Assembly: GCF_008629675.1 (NCBI RefSeq)
Contig: NZ_VWOX01000005.1
Location: forward strand, 249,001-313,000
Length of the DNA: 64,000 nucleotides
Source: Roseiconus nitratireducens
GTDB lineage: Bacteria; Planctomycetota; Planctomycetia; Pirellulales; Pirellulaceae
Direction: 5' to 3'
Below the pieces are notes generated by a model. It was not told where the DNA came from, searched no databases, and saw nothing but the letters and a program-made list of their open reading frames with translations. The position numbers and the translations under genes were made by a program. Shown here one piece after another: positions 37,264 through 46,227 of the stretch (position 1 is its first letter; each line of letters starts with the position of its first letter).

Positions 37264-40200
37264 TTACTTGCCTGATGCCGGTTGCTCACCGGTCGTTTCG
37301 CCCAGAATCAACATCACCGGCGAACCAGCCTGTTGGCCGTTGTAGGTGTACCCGGCTTTCAAAGCTTGCTCGATCCGCTCACGCGTTTCGATCAGGTGTG
37401 AACGCGAGTAAGCATCCATTTTCCCGGCACAGGTCTTCAATCGATCACTGATCTTGTCGGACAGATCACGCAGGTGCATTCGAGCCAAATCGCTGATCGG
37501 CCGGAATGCCGCGGTCTGTTCATTGTTCTCCAAGATCAAGTCGATCAGCCGCTGCATGTGCTCGCGTTGCAGGTTGCGACGCAGGGAGCTGATCATCGGC
37601 TGACGATTGTTGCGACCATCGGGACATTCATTTTCCAGTTCGCCCCAGGCGGCATCGCTGACCGTTTGCAGCAGTTCCGGCAGGGTCAAAGTGTCTTCGT
37701 CCGCGGGCAACCGCAATTCGTTGTCGTAGACACGTCGCAGCGTCGTCGGATTCATCAACCAGGTCAGAGCGGACGCCTGCAGACCCAACACGCGGTCGTG
37801 GATGGGCCAGGTTGCTTCGCCGGAAACGCCGAAGCTGGACCCGCCGTCCAACCACTGCTCATTGGTCATGCGTGAAAGCAACTCGGGGGTCAGACCATAC
37901 GCCTTGTCATAGAACGTTTGGTCGATCACGAATTGCAATGCGTCGCGCTGCTGTTGGGCCGGAACGACTTCGACCGGGGCACGATCTTCCGGATCCCCTT
38001 TCTTGTCGCGATTGACGAACGCGCCGCCGACCCAGTTGGCCATCATGTTGGCCGCGCGAGTTTGCAGCGACAGCGTCAGTTCATAACCGCGTCGAGCCTT
38101 GGCCCAGGTATCTCCGTCCTTGACGAACTTTTCCAGGATGCGACCGCGGTACAGATCGACCAGCTTCATTTGCTCTTTCGCGTAATCCAGCGGATCAGCA
38201 GAAAAGTCGTAGCGGCGTGCCAGCGGATCCGGCCCGCTGGTGTCCTCATCGGTCGCAAACTGCAACTCGGGTTCGACACAGCGTTTCAAGATTTCGGGCA
38301 GCTTTTTGTCGTCCAGCGTGTAGCCGTACTCGATCGCCCAGTAATCGTAGGGGCCGATGTCGATCATCGCGTAGTCGCCCTGGACGTCACCGCTTTCGAA
38401 ACGGAAGTTGATCGGGTTGTAGTCCATCACCGAGGCGGTAAAGGTCTTTTCCCCTTTCAGTTCCTCGCTGTTGATCTTGTCCAACGAGTACAGCGCGGAC
38501 CCCTTGAAGTTGTGCCGCAGTCCGAGCGTGTGACCGACTTCGTGAGCCACCAGGTCGGCCAACAACGGACCGACAAACCAATCGGGCATGCCGTCGAGCA
38601 TGTCGGCGGTGCTCTTCGAGGCGTCGTCTTCGTCGTCAGAATCTTCGTCATCCTTGTCCGAGTCGGCTTCGTCCTTGGGTTCCTCCTTCGCGTCATCCGC
38701 AGCCGGCGCATCCTGTTCGGAATCGGACTTCGCTTCCCCGTCTTTCGACGCTTCTTCGTCGTCCTGTTTGTCGCCCTTCTTGGCGGCTTCTTTCTTCGCC
38801 TGTTCGGGTTTGTCATCCATCAGCGCCAGGGCCCAGTCCATGCGAGCCAGCGCCAGATCCAAACTGCGAGCGTCGGCGGCCATGCACATCCCGTTCTTTT
38901 GGCTCAGATGTCCCAACAGTCCGTCGTACTCTTCGTCGCCCAACAGCGACGGATCGGTCGACGCCAAGGAGTATCCGGCGTAGGGCTGACGAGCGGAGCG
39001 GGCGATCGATTCGCGGATCTCGTAGCCACGCGAGGGCGAGGTCATCCGCAACCGAGGATCCCAACGAGGATGCTGGCTCAGAAACGCCAGCGTTTCGGGG
39101 CTGACGCCCTCCATCGCCAACTTCGGCATCAGGTCGTCGTAGTTGAAGTTGAAGTGGCGGATCCAGCCGTCGGTCAAAATGATGTCCGCGTCCAAGATTT
39201 CACCGGTCATCGGATGCACACGACTGGGGCCGATCGCGGTCCCGACGTCATTGTTCAACCAGCGGATGAAATTGTACCGGACATCTTCCGGATCCTTTTC
39301 CATGTGCGCGCCGCTCTCGGCGTCCTGGTATTCGATCACGATTGCATCGACCAGACCGACTTTCTCGAACGCTTTGTTCCAGTAGTCGATCCCGGCCTTG
39401 ATGAACCGGCGGTAACGGACCGGAGCGGTGTGCTCGACAAAGAACCGGATCGGTTCCTTGGGCGGGCTGAGTTTCAGTTTCGGATCGCGTTTTTGCAGGT
39501 TCCAGCGGTTGACGTAGCGGACGCGTGTTTCGTCGTCGGTGTACTTGCTCAGATCCGAGAAGGCGGTGGTGAAATAGCCAACGCGTTGGTCAGCCTCGCG
39601 GGGCTTGAAGCCGCTGCTGGGGCTGGGCACTTCGCTGAACGAGTAGTGCAACGTCTGGAAGCGTCCGCCGGTGCCGACAATTTCCAAGGCAACTTCGACG
39701 TTGGTCGGAAACACCTTGATCGATTCGATCTTGCTGATTCGCGAATTGGAGATCCGTACCGAGCGGCCGAAGAAACTGCTGGCGTTGCCGATCAGCAGCG
39801 CATCCAAATCGATGACCGGTCCGCCATGCGGCCCCATCGCCAGGATCGGAATGTCGACAAGCACTTGATCGGTGAACAACCGTTTGACCGACGCCTTGGA
39901 TTCGGCGTCTCCGGTTGCACGAATGGAAAGGTTCGGCACGATCAGCGCCAACCGGTCGTCGTAACGCCGCCACTTGACGACCAGTTCACCGGACTGCAAC
40001 CCGGCGTAGCGATCGCCGCTGCTGAGCGTCAGCGCGATGAAGTAACTCTTCTGCTCAAAATTCTTGGGCAGTTCGCCAATCAGTTGCGCGTCCTTGCTCC
40101 GCTGCCAGACGTTGAAGAACCCCTTGCGGTTCTGCTGGTCCGAAACCGGCACCTCCTCATACGACTCGGACACTTTGTCGAAAGGGGGCAGATCGTCGGC

Positions 40201-40266
40201 CCGGACCGCCGGGGCGCTCGCAAGCAAGCCGACAACAAACGCGAAACCAGCTAGTGCGTATTTCAT
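37264..40266 (-). CDS. Secreted zinc metalloprotease (DUF5117/DUF4953 type)
   Basis: 1000 residues from ATG 40266. Signal peptide MKYALAGFAFVVGLLASAPAVRA. N-terminal DUF5118/DUF5117-like beta region (about 40-320, with PIRFFVEHTAPVRYRRFIKAGIDYWNKAFEKVG). Zinc site HEVGHTLGLRH with H575, E576, H579 and H585. C-terminal DUF4953-like helices follow. Just before the zinc helix (about 500-560) lies a highly acidic, low-complexity insert rich in Lys/Glu/Asp (KKGDKQDDEEASKDGE, then DKDDEDSDDEDD), which may bind Ca2+ or act as a flexible loop over the active site. Family members are large periplasmic or outer-membrane-associated proteases of unknown substrate. It is monocistronic, with a clear terminator. 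Confidence 0.92.
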   Translation of the reverse strand: MKYALAGFAFVVGLLASAPAVRADDLPPFDKVSESYEEVPVSDQQNRKGFFNVWQRSKDAQLIGELPKNFEQKSYFIALTLSSGDRYAGLQSGELVVKWRRYDDRLALIVPNLSIRATGDAESKASVKRLFTDQVLVDIPILAMGPHGGPVIDLDALLIGNASSFFGRSVRISNSRISKIESIKVFPTNVEVALEIVGTGGRFQTLHYSFSEVPSPSSGFKPREADQRVGYFTTAFSDLSKYTDDETRVRYVNRWNLQKRDPKLKLSPPKEPIRFFVEHTAPVRYRRFIKAGIDYWNKAFEKVGLVDAIVIEYQDAESGAHMEKDPEDVRYNFIRWLNNDVGTAIGPSRVHPMTGEILDADIILTDGWIRHFNFNYDDLMPKLAMEGVSPETLAFLSQHPRWDPRLRMTSPSRGYEIRESIARSARQPYAGYSLASTDPSLLGDEEYDGLLGHLSQKNGMCMAADARSLDLALARMDWALALMDDKPEQAKKEAAKKGDKQDDEEASKDGEAKSDSEQDAPAADDAKEEPKDEADSDKDDEDSDDEDDASKSTADMLDGMPDWFVGPLLADLVAHEVGHTLGLRHNFKGSALYSLDKINSEELKGEKTFTASVMDYNPINFRFESGDVQGDYAMIDIGPYDYWAIEYGYTLDDKKLPEILKRCVEPELQFATDEDTSGPDPLARRYDFSADPLDYAKEQMKLVDLYRGRILEKFVKDGDTWAKARRGYELTLSLQTRAANMMANWVGGAFVNRDKKGDPEDRAPVEVVPAQQQRDALQFVIDQTFYDKAYGLTPELLSRMTNEQWLDGGSSFGVSGEATWPIHDRVLGLQASALTWLMNPTTLRRVYDNELRLPADEDTLTLPELLQTVSDAAWGELENECPDGRNNRQPMISSLRRNLQREHMQRLIDLILENNEQTAAFRPISDLARMHLRDLSDKISDRLKTCAGKMDAYSRSHLIETRERIEQALKAGYTYNGQQAGSPVMLILGETTGEQPASGK

Positions 40267-40879
40267 TCCAAGACACTCGAAACGGATGAAGAATGGGTCG
40301 GTAGAAGCGTAGGTCACGCTTTGGGCAGAGAGGCCACGCTTTGGAGGGCGAAGCCGGACGCGTCCTCAGCGTCCGGAAGCGAATTTTCCGGCAATGTGAG
40401 CTCCGGCAGCCGGAAGCAAGCCCGGATCCCGGAAGCGATCATCAATCGGTGCGCCGGCCGTCGTGCCGCGACCGATGTCGGTTCGACCAATCATTAAATC
40501 CTGCCTAATCGCATTGGTTGATTGTACCCCGACGACTGGTGATTTGTGAAGATTCCGATGCGTCCGATTCTGGATCCGGCCGGGGATTCGCTCCGGCATC
40601 CGGTCGGGGGCAGCCGCCATCGCGGGAGCAGGCCCCACAGCGGCAAGACCCCGCCGACGCTGCCGGTCGTCCGCCAAGGCGGGCCGTCGCGGGCCAATCC
40701 CCCCAGAACCGGTGTCAGCCAGTTTGTCGCGCATTGACGGGGTTTCCTCTGCCATCAACAATCGGGACTGAATCGGGAACACGCTGTTCCTCTGATTTGC
40801 ACTTGTTCGCGTTCGACGAATCCTCTCGACAGCCACGATTCCGGACCACCGAGCCCGTTCCTCCGACCGCAGAGCCCCT
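40267..40879. other. 613-bp intergenic region upstream of glyA
   Basis: Divergent spacer between the metalloprotease and glyA. No coding stretch with family character, no repeat family member and no recognisable riboswitch fold could be seen. It should contain both promoters, but I could not locate them with confidence. Confidence 0.4.
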
Positions 40880-42142
40880 ATGAATCCGCTGCAACAACAA
40901 GACCCCCAAGTCTGGGATGCCATCCAAGACGAAGCCCGCCGCCAACGCGATGGCTTGGAGATGATTGCCAGCGAAAACTACACGAGCTACGCAGTCATGC
41001 AGGCTGCCGGAAGCGTCCTGACCAACAAGTACGCCGAGGGATACCCCGGGCGCCGCTACTACGGCGGTTGCGAGTATGTCGACGTGGTCGAGACTCTTGC
41101 TATCGATCGAGCGAAGGAATTGTTCGGTGCGGAAATCGCGAACGTTCAACCCCACAGCGGGTCCCAGGCCAACACCGCGGTCTACCTGTCCTGCCTGAAA
41201 CCCGGCGACAAGGTGCTGGGACTGGACCTCGCCCAGGGGGGGCACCTGACGCACGGAATGAAGCTGAACATCAGCGGCCAGCTGTACGACTTCCACTCTT
41301 ACGGTGTCACGCGGGACACCCACCGGCTGGATTTCGACCAGATCGCCTCGCTGGCTCGCGAGCACAAGCCGAAGTTGATCGTGGCCGGTGCGAGCGCCTA
41401 CCCGCGGGAAATTCCACACGACAAGTTCGCGGAAATCGCGGAGGAAGTGGGTGCCAAACTGATGGTCGACATGGCCCACTACGCGGGCCTGGTCGCGGCG
41501 AAGATCCACAACAGCCCGGTTCCCTACGCCGACTACGTCACCACCACGACCCACAAGACGCTGCGTGGTCCCCGTGGCGGCATGATCCTGTGCAAGGAAG
41601 AACACGCCAAGCTGATCAATCGCAACGTGTTCCCCGGCACGCAAGGCGGCCCGCTGATGCACGTGATCGCCGGCAAGGCCGTCTGTTTCGGGGAAGCCCT
41701 GACCGAGGACTACCGCACGTACGCCCAATCGGTCGTTGACAATGCAAAAGCACTTGCCGAATCGCTGTCCGCAGCCGGTCTGCCGCTGGTCAGCGGCGGT
41801 ACCGACAACCACCTGATGCTGGTCGATGTGACCGCCGTCGGATTGGGCGGGAAAGTCGCCGAAAGCGTGTTGGATACCTGCGGCATCACCGTCAACATGA
41901 ACATGATCCCGTTCGACCAGCGAAAGCCGATGGATCCCTCCGGAATCCGCATCGGAACCCCGGCGCTGACCACGCGTGGGATGGGCGCGGCGGAAATGCA
42001 ACGCATCGGAAGTTGGATCCACAGCGCCCTGTCCAACCCGGAAGACGAGACGTTGCACGGTCGAATCCGAAATGAAATCCGCGAAATGTGTGAAAGCTTC
42101 CCGGTCCCCGCTGACCGGGAATCGTTCGCCACGATCGCATAA
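40880..42142 (+). CDS. glyA: Serine hydroxymethyltransferase
   Basis: 420 residues from ATG 40880, the usual length. It interconverts serine and glycine with tetrahydrofolate using PLP. Hallmarks: MIASENYTS near the start, [32 protein letters not shown], and the PLP lysine K226 in [14 protein letters not shown]; the C-terminal domain has [14 protein letters not shown]. Cytoplasmic, one-carbon metabolism. A response-regulator gene follows after 51 bp on the same strand. Confidence 0.97.
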   Translation: MNPLQQQDPQVWDAIQDEARRQRDGLEMIASENYTSYAVMQAAGSVLTNKYAEGYPGRRYYGGCEYVDVVETLAIDRAKELFGAEIANVQPHSGSQANTAVYLSCLKPGDKVLGLDLAQGGHLTHGMKLNISGQLYDFHSYGVTRDTHRLDFDQIASLAREHKPKLIVAGASAYPREIPHDKFAEIAEEVGAKLMVDMAHYAGLVAAKIHNSPVPYADYVTTTTHKTLRGPRGGMILCKEEHAKLINRNVFPGTQGGPLMHVIAGKAVCFGEALTEDYRTYAQSVVDNAKALAESLSAAGLPLVSGGTDNHLMLVDVTAVGLGGKVAESVLDTCGITVNMNMIPFDQRKPMDPSGIRIGTPALTTRGMGAAEMQRIGSWIHSALSNPEDETLHGRIRNEIREMCESFPVPADRESFATIA

Positions 42143-42193
42143 TGCGATTCCCGCTGCCTTTCGGCCATCTCTCACCCTCCGATTCTTGATCGC

Positions 42194-42643
42194 ATGACCG
42201 ACCGTTCTCCCCATCGCATCCTGATTGCCGACGACAACGTGGCCAATCGCGAATTGCTGGAAGCTTATTTGGTGGATGTCGATTGCGAAATCGAAACCTC
42301 GGTCGACGGCCAGGACACGCTGGACAAGGTCGGCAGCTTCCAACCGGACCTGGTCCTGCTGGACGTGATGATGCCGAAACTGAGCGGCTTCGAGGTCTGC
42401 AAGCAGATCAAGGAAAACCCGCAAAGCTCGCGGGCGATGGTCCTGATGGTCACCGCCCTCAACGAGCTCGGTGACATCGAACGTGCCGTTGCCGCGGGGA
42501 CGGACGATTTCTTGAGCAAGCCGATCAAGAAGGTGGAGTTGCTCAAGCGGGTCGAGAACATGCTGCGGTTGCAAGGCATCGAAGACGAATTGCAGCGGCT
42601 GCAACAATACATCCAGGCGATGGACGACAGCCAACGCGCTTAG
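42194..42643 (+). CDS. Single-domain response regulator
   Basis: 149 residues from ATG 42194. One receiver domain: acidic pair DD (13-14), phospho-acceptor D57 in LVLLDVMMPKLSG, and K109 in FLSKPIKK. A C-terminal helix rich in Leu/Gln (RVENMLRLQGIEDELQRLQQY) may be a short coiled coil. No output domain, so it likely signals by protein contact. No kinase lies adjacent. It may be co-transcribed with glyA. Confidence 0.92.
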   Translation: MTDRSPHRILIADDNVANRELLEAYLVDVDCEIETSVDGQDTLDKVGSFQPDLVLLDVMMPKLSGFEVCKQIKENPQSSRAMVLMVTALNELGDIERAVAAGTDDFLSKPIKKVELLKRVENMLRLQGIEDELQRLQQYIQAMDDSQRA

Positions 42644-42645
42644 CT

Positions 42646-42825
42646 GAACTTCCGACGCGCCGTAGCTGCGGTCGCCAGACGGCGGCAAATCTGCATCGCC
42701 CACGCTCTGGCGAGCGTGGCTACCTGACGCTGCCGAGCTAAGCGGAACTTCCGACGCGCCGTAGCTGCCGTCGTCAGACGGCGGCAAGCCCGCATCGTCC
42801 ACGCTCTGGCGAGCGTGGCTACCTG
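42646..42825. repeat. Tandem pair of 81-bp REP-like repeats, family 2
   Basis: Two near-identical 81-bp copies (42646-42726 and 42745-42825) each run from GAACTTCCGACGCGCCGTAGCTG through CAGACGGCGGCAA to CCACGCTCTGGCGAGCGTGG. Each copy can fold into two hairpins. They separate the convergent response-regulator and deacetylase genes. Confidence 0.85.
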
Positions 42826-42850
42826 GTCGTGGCGCGAACCAGTACCGCCT

Positions 42851-43609
42851 TCACCCCAGCCCCACGGCCGCGAACACGTCCTCCACGGCGAACGGCCGGG
42901 CGGCGGCAAACGATTCCGCGGCCATGATGCCGGCGATCGAACCGGTCATGGTCGCGGCGGCACGGATCCGCAGATCCATCGACTGCTTGTGGGCAAACTG
43001 GCTGACGTAACACTCCATCGCGGCCACCTTCTGGTCGATCGTGTCGCTGATGTCCACCAGCAAGTGATGCACGTTGCCGGACAACGTCGCCGATTCGATC
43101 GCCAGCCGAAAATACAGTTGACGATCAATTTTGTGTGGCGGCAGTCCCTCGAAGTGGTGATCCCATTTCGTCAATCGGCTGTAAAAAACCGCCGCGTCGG
43201 TGATCAGCATGGCTTGAAAGTGGTCCGGCGAAGCCATCGGCGTTTTCTCGCCGAACCCCATCACGATCTTCGGACGAAACCTTCGAAAGACGGCCGCCAG
43301 CGCCACACGATGCTCGAAACAGTCAAACAATCGACGATTCGGAAAATTCAACTGGATCCGCTCATCGACGCCCAGAATCTCCGCGGCGCGGGCGGCTTCG
43401 ACGGCCCGAGCTTCGGGCCCGTCCGAAAACGGCGTCGGCTCGCCATCGGTCAGATCAACGATCCCGACCCGGTGACCGGCAGCCGAAAGTTTTGCCAAGG
43501 TTCCGCCGCACGCGACTTCCGCGTCGTCGGGATGCGCCCCCACGGCGATCACGTCCAAAGGGGGAGGCAGTTGGTCGTTCAATTCCACAGTCTCCATGAA
43601 AGCTGCCAT
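42851..43609 (-). CDS. PIG-L family deacetylase (BshB1-like)
   Basis: 252 residues from ATG 43609; in-frame GTG 43624 and ATG 43597 are alternatives. The zinc-binding motif AHPDDAE is followed by GGTLAKLSAAGHRVGIVDLTDGEPT, which closely follows the pattern of bacillithiol-pathway BshB1 enzymes; the later metal histidine is in SPDHFQA. It should remove an acetyl group from an N-acetylglucosamine conjugate. Neither BshA nor BshC is in the window, so bacillithiol synthesis is only suggested. Last gene of a three-gene minus-strand group. Confidence 0.85.
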   Translation of the reverse strand: MAAFMETVELNDQLPPPLDVIAVGAHPDDAEVACGGTLAKLSAAGHRVGIVDLTDGEPTPFSDGPEARAVEAARAAEILGVDERIQLNFPNRRLFDCFEHRVALAAVFRRFRPKIVMGFGEKTPMASPDHFQAMLITDAAVFYSRLTKWDHHFEGLPPHKIDRQLYFRLAIESATLSGNVHHLLVDISDTIDQKVAAMECYVSQFAHKQSMDLRIRAAATMTGSIAGIMAAESFAAARPFAVEDVFAAVGLG

Positions 43610-43643
43610 GCCGGGGGGAATCACCGAAAGCCGCGCCGAGTGA

Positions 43644-43985
43644 TCACAGCGCGTCGTCTCCGTTCATCACCGCTTCCTTGATCGCCTGCACCAATCGGTT
43701 TCGCCCCAGCCGCGCCAACGCGTGGTCGTCGACCTGGATCCCCATCGATCGGGCAAGCTGAACGGCCAGGTCCACATCGCGGATGCCGTGGTACTGGTTG
43801 GTCATGCCGACATCGGTGTAGATCGTCTCGCGATCGGACTGAAACCCCGACTCATAGGCATCGGCCAATTCTTCGATCCAGGGTTCAGGAATCCGCCGCG
43901 ACCGACAGTGAGCAACGCTCCAGATCTCATCCCCGGTGCATTCGGCGAGCAACGCCAACACGCGGTGCCGAGGCAGAGTGTTCAT
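43644..43985 (-). CDS. Conserved hypothetical protein
   Basis: 113 residues from ATG 43985 (an upstream GTG at 43994 is less likely). Small and mostly helical, with no signal or membrane segment and no motif that I recognise. Features: PRHRVLALLAECTGDEIWSVAHCRSR near the start and GIRDVDLAVQLARSMGI in the middle. It lies 20 bp after the pterin dehydratase gene and 34 bp before the deacetylase, so all three are probably one operon. Confidence 0.7.
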   Translation of the reverse strand: MNTLPRHRVLALLAECTGDEIWSVAHCRSRRIPEPWIEELADAYESGFQSDRETIYTDVGMTNQYHGIRDVDLAVQLARSMGIQVDDHALARLGRNRLVQAIKEAVMNGDDAL

Positions 43986-44005
43986 GATCGTCACCGAGGG
44001 GTGTT

Positions 44006-44377
44006 TCAGGCCGAATCCGACGAATTGCTGTCAATCAAACGATCGATCTGAGCAGCGACGATGAAGTCATTCTCGCTCAGCCCGCCGATCGCATGGGTGG
44101 TCAGATCGACTTGCAGGTGCCGGTAACCGGTCAAGTGCAAGTCGGGGTGATGCTGCTGCTGTTCGGCAATTTCGCCGATTTCGTTGATCCACCGGATCGC
44201 CCGCGAAAAATTTCCCGCATTCAGTTTGCGAGAAATCATGGTGGCGGCTTCGTTGACCCGCCATTGCGGGATCGCCTGGGCAAATTCTCCGACCTGAACG
44301 GCATCCATCTTAGGGACACCACCCTCACAGGGAACGCACTTACGGGCGACCAGGGCGTCGGTATCGGGAGCGGTCAT
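44006..44377 (-). CDS. phhB: 4a-hydroxytetrahydrobiopterin (pterin-4a-carbinolamine) dehydratase
   Basis: 123 residues from ATG 44377. The family pattern is clear: KCVPCEGGVPKMDAVQVGEFAQAIPQWRV, FSRAIRWINEIGEIAEQQQHHPDLHLTGYRHLQVDLTTHAIGGLSENDF. The HHPD motif supplies the catalytic histidines. It recycles pterin cofactors of aromatic-amino-acid hydroxylases or acts in related pterin chemistry; no hydroxylase is nearby. First gene of the deacetylase operon. Confidence 0.95.
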   Translation of the reverse strand: MTAPDTDALVARKCVPCEGGVPKMDAVQVGEFAQAIPQWRVNEAATMISRKLNAGNFSRAIRWINEIGEIAEQQQHHPDLHLTGYRHLQVDLTTHAIGGLSENDFIVAAQIDRLIDSNSSDSA

Positions 44378-44713
44378 GATTGGACAATATCGAAGGGAGA
44401 GCACGGTCGAAGCGGATGTGACTGTTTCGCGTATTGAGGGTAGCAAGAAAGAAAGCTTCGTGCGCGGGCCTCAGAAGTTCGATCTTCCAGATCCTGGGCA
44501 GACAAGGCGGGATCCCTCCGGCGCGTCCGATTCACGCCCGCGACCACTGGTCGCGGGGAGGAAACGGCCCCAGCCGGTCTGGCGGCGTTTTGTGCCAAAC
44601 GTCTACCATCGGCGGTAGACGGGTGGCGGTGCGTCAACCAGATGCGACCGGCATTCGCGGTGGGGGGATCGCAACAGCTTCTCTTCTCTCGGTACCCACG
44701 AAGGATCGTGACC
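44378..44713. promoter_or_regulatory. Divergent intergenic region with a perfect inverted repeat
   Basis: 336 bp between divergent genes. At 44601-44620, GTCTACC-ATCGGC-GGTAGAC is a 7-bp perfect inverted repeat about 95 bp before the GT9 start, suitable for a dimeric regulator or a short hairpin. No other signal was recognised. Confidence 0.4.
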
Positions 44714-45835
44714 ATGTCCGCCGGCGAAAAAACGCGAAAGTCAGGCTTCTACAAGCCCATCACCGATCCGCCAGCTTCCCGCGCGGTGCCGCCGCAAGAG
44801 ATCATGCTGGAGGGAGATTCCCCCCGGTTCCTGATCAGCCGCATGAGTGCCATCGGGGATACGATCCTGACGCTGCCGGTCGCCTGTGCGTTGCGAGACC
44901 AATTCCCGGAGTCCAAGATCTTCTGGGTGGTCGAAGAGAAGTCTTCTCCCGTGGTGCATCGCCACGATGCCGTTGATGAAGTGGTGATCCTGGACCGTGG
45001 CTGGTTCACGTCACCAAGTCGGCTGCGGTCGGCGCGTCAACAATTGCGGTCGCTCCGCTGCGACGTCGCCATCGACTGCCAGGGAATGACCAAATCGGGA
45101 TTGGCTTGCCTGCTCTCCGGTGCCAAACACCGCATCGGCTACCTGGGCAAGCAGGCACGTGAACTGAGCCGCTGGTTTTCAAACGTCCGCGTCGAACCGG
45201 TTTTTCATCACTTGACCGACCGCTCGTTGGAATTGCTGACCCCGCTGGGCATTCATTCACCGGCGGTCCGCTGGGATTTGCCAATCCCGGGCCCGGCCAA
45301 GGCCTGGGCGGAACGCTACCGCAACACCATTCCCGCCTCACGCGTGGCGATCATGAACCCCGGAGCGACCTGGCACAGCAAACGTTGGTTGCCGGAGCGG
45401 TTCGGTGCGACCGCCCGCTACCTCCGGGATCGCTACGGCTACACGACCGTGGCCGTCTGGGGAACGTCGCTGGACCGGGCGATGGCATCGGACATCGTGG
45501 CAACCAGCAACGGCGCGGCGATCTTGGCGCCCGACACCGACCTGCACCATCTGGCCGCCTTGATCGGCACGGCGGACCTGTTCCTCAGCAATGACACCGG
45601 ACCGTTGCACATGGCGGTCGCCGTGGGCACGCCGACGATCGGGCTCTATGGCGCGACACGCCCGGGCGACAGCGGCCCTTACGGGCAGACCGCGATCCAG
45701 ATGGCCTACGAATCGGGTTCGTCGCGACAGCGCCGCAATGCTTCCAACGCCGCGATGTGCGCCATCGGCGTCGAACACGTCTGCGAAGCCGTCGATGCGC
45801 TGGAACAACAGCAACGTTTCCTCGTCGCCGCGTGA
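44714..45835 (+). CDS. Family 9 glycosyltransferase (ADP-heptose:LPS heptosyltransferase-like)
   Basis: 373 residues from ATG 44714. GT-B fold of the GT9 family: RFLISRMSAIGDTILTLPVACALRDQFPESKIFWVVEE at the N-terminus, DCQGMTKSGLACLLSGAKHRIGY in the middle, and the sugar-nucleotide region FLSNDTGPLHMAVAVGTPTIGLYGAT at the end. It probably adds a heptose or similar sugar to a lipopolysaccharide core at the inner face of the cytoplasmic membrane. A MazG-like gene begins 7 bp after its stop. Confidence 0.92.
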   Translation: MSAGEKTRKSGFYKPITDPPASRAVPPQEIMLEGDSPRFLISRMSAIGDTILTLPVACALRDQFPESKIFWVVEEKSSPVVHRHDAVDEVVILDRGWFTSPSRLRSARQQLRSLRCDVAIDCQGMTKSGLACLLSGAKHRIGYLGKQARELSRWFSNVRVEPVFHHLTDRSLELLTPLGIHSPAVRWDLPIPGPAKAWAERYRNTIPASRVAIMNPGATWHSKRWLPERFGATARYLRDRYGYTTVAVWGTSLDRAMASDIVATSNGAAILAPDTDLHHLAALIGTADLFLSNDTGPLHMAVAVGTPTIGLYGATRPGDSGPYGQTAIQMAYESGSSRQRRNASNAAMCAIGVEHVCEAVDALEQQQRFLVAA

Positions 45836-45842
45836 ACCGAAC

Positions 45843-46187
45843 ATGACGTCCTCCGACCACGGCGACGATGTGACGCCCGTCCGCGCGCTACGCGAGATGG
45901 TGGAACAGTTTGTCGCCGAGCGGAATTGGCACTCGTTTCACAACCCCAAGAATCTGGCCATGTCGCTGGGGATCGAAACCGGCGAGCTGATGGAACATTT
46001 CCAATGGCTGACGCTGGAGGAAGCCGCCGCGGTTCAAAACGATCCCGAACGCAAGCACGAGGTCGGTGAAGAGTTGGCGGATTGCCTGGCCTACATTCTG
46101 GCCATCGCCAACGTGATGGACTTTGACCTGAGTTCCACACTCGCCGCCAAAATGCGACGCAACGCTGAAAAGTATCCCGCCGATTGA
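45843..46187 (+). CDS. MazG-like nucleotide pyrophosphohydrolase
   Basis: 114 residues from ATG 45843. The motifs ERNWHSFHNPKNLAMSLGIETGELMEHFQW and HEVGEELADCLAYILAIANVMDFD carry the EExxE-type and ExxD metal-binding residues of the MazG/dCTPase-like all-alpha hydrolases (XTP3TPA-like). It should hydrolyse non-canonical or surplus (d)NTPs. Seven bases from the GT9 gene, so probably co-transcribed. Confidence 0.9.
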   Translation: MTSSDHGDDVTPVRALREMVEQFVAERNWHSFHNPKNLAMSLGIETGELMEHFQWLTLEEAAAVQNDPERKHEVGEELADCLAYILAIANVMDFDLSSTLAAKMRRNAEKYPAD

Positions 46188-46227
46188 GCCCCGTCGGCTC
46201 CCGGCCGCCGACCCAACGCGTCCGGGC

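Noticed and set aside
37918..40254. 778-codon plus-strand open frame opposite the metalloprotease
   Set aside because: Shadow frame; the minus strand has signal peptide, zinc motif and terminator, the plus frame has no recognisable domain.
40267..40879. Glycine or THF riboswitch before glyA
   Set aside because: No recognisable conserved core or paired arrangement could be made out by eye; a covariance-model search would be needed.
40715..42802. 695-codon minus-strand open frame opposite glyA and the response regulator
   Set aside because: Antisense to two clear genes; composition follows codon mirror effects.
42851..43609. Complete bacillithiol pathway
   Set aside because: Only the BshB1-like deacetylase is present; BshA and BshC are not in the window, so the pathway claim is not supported here.
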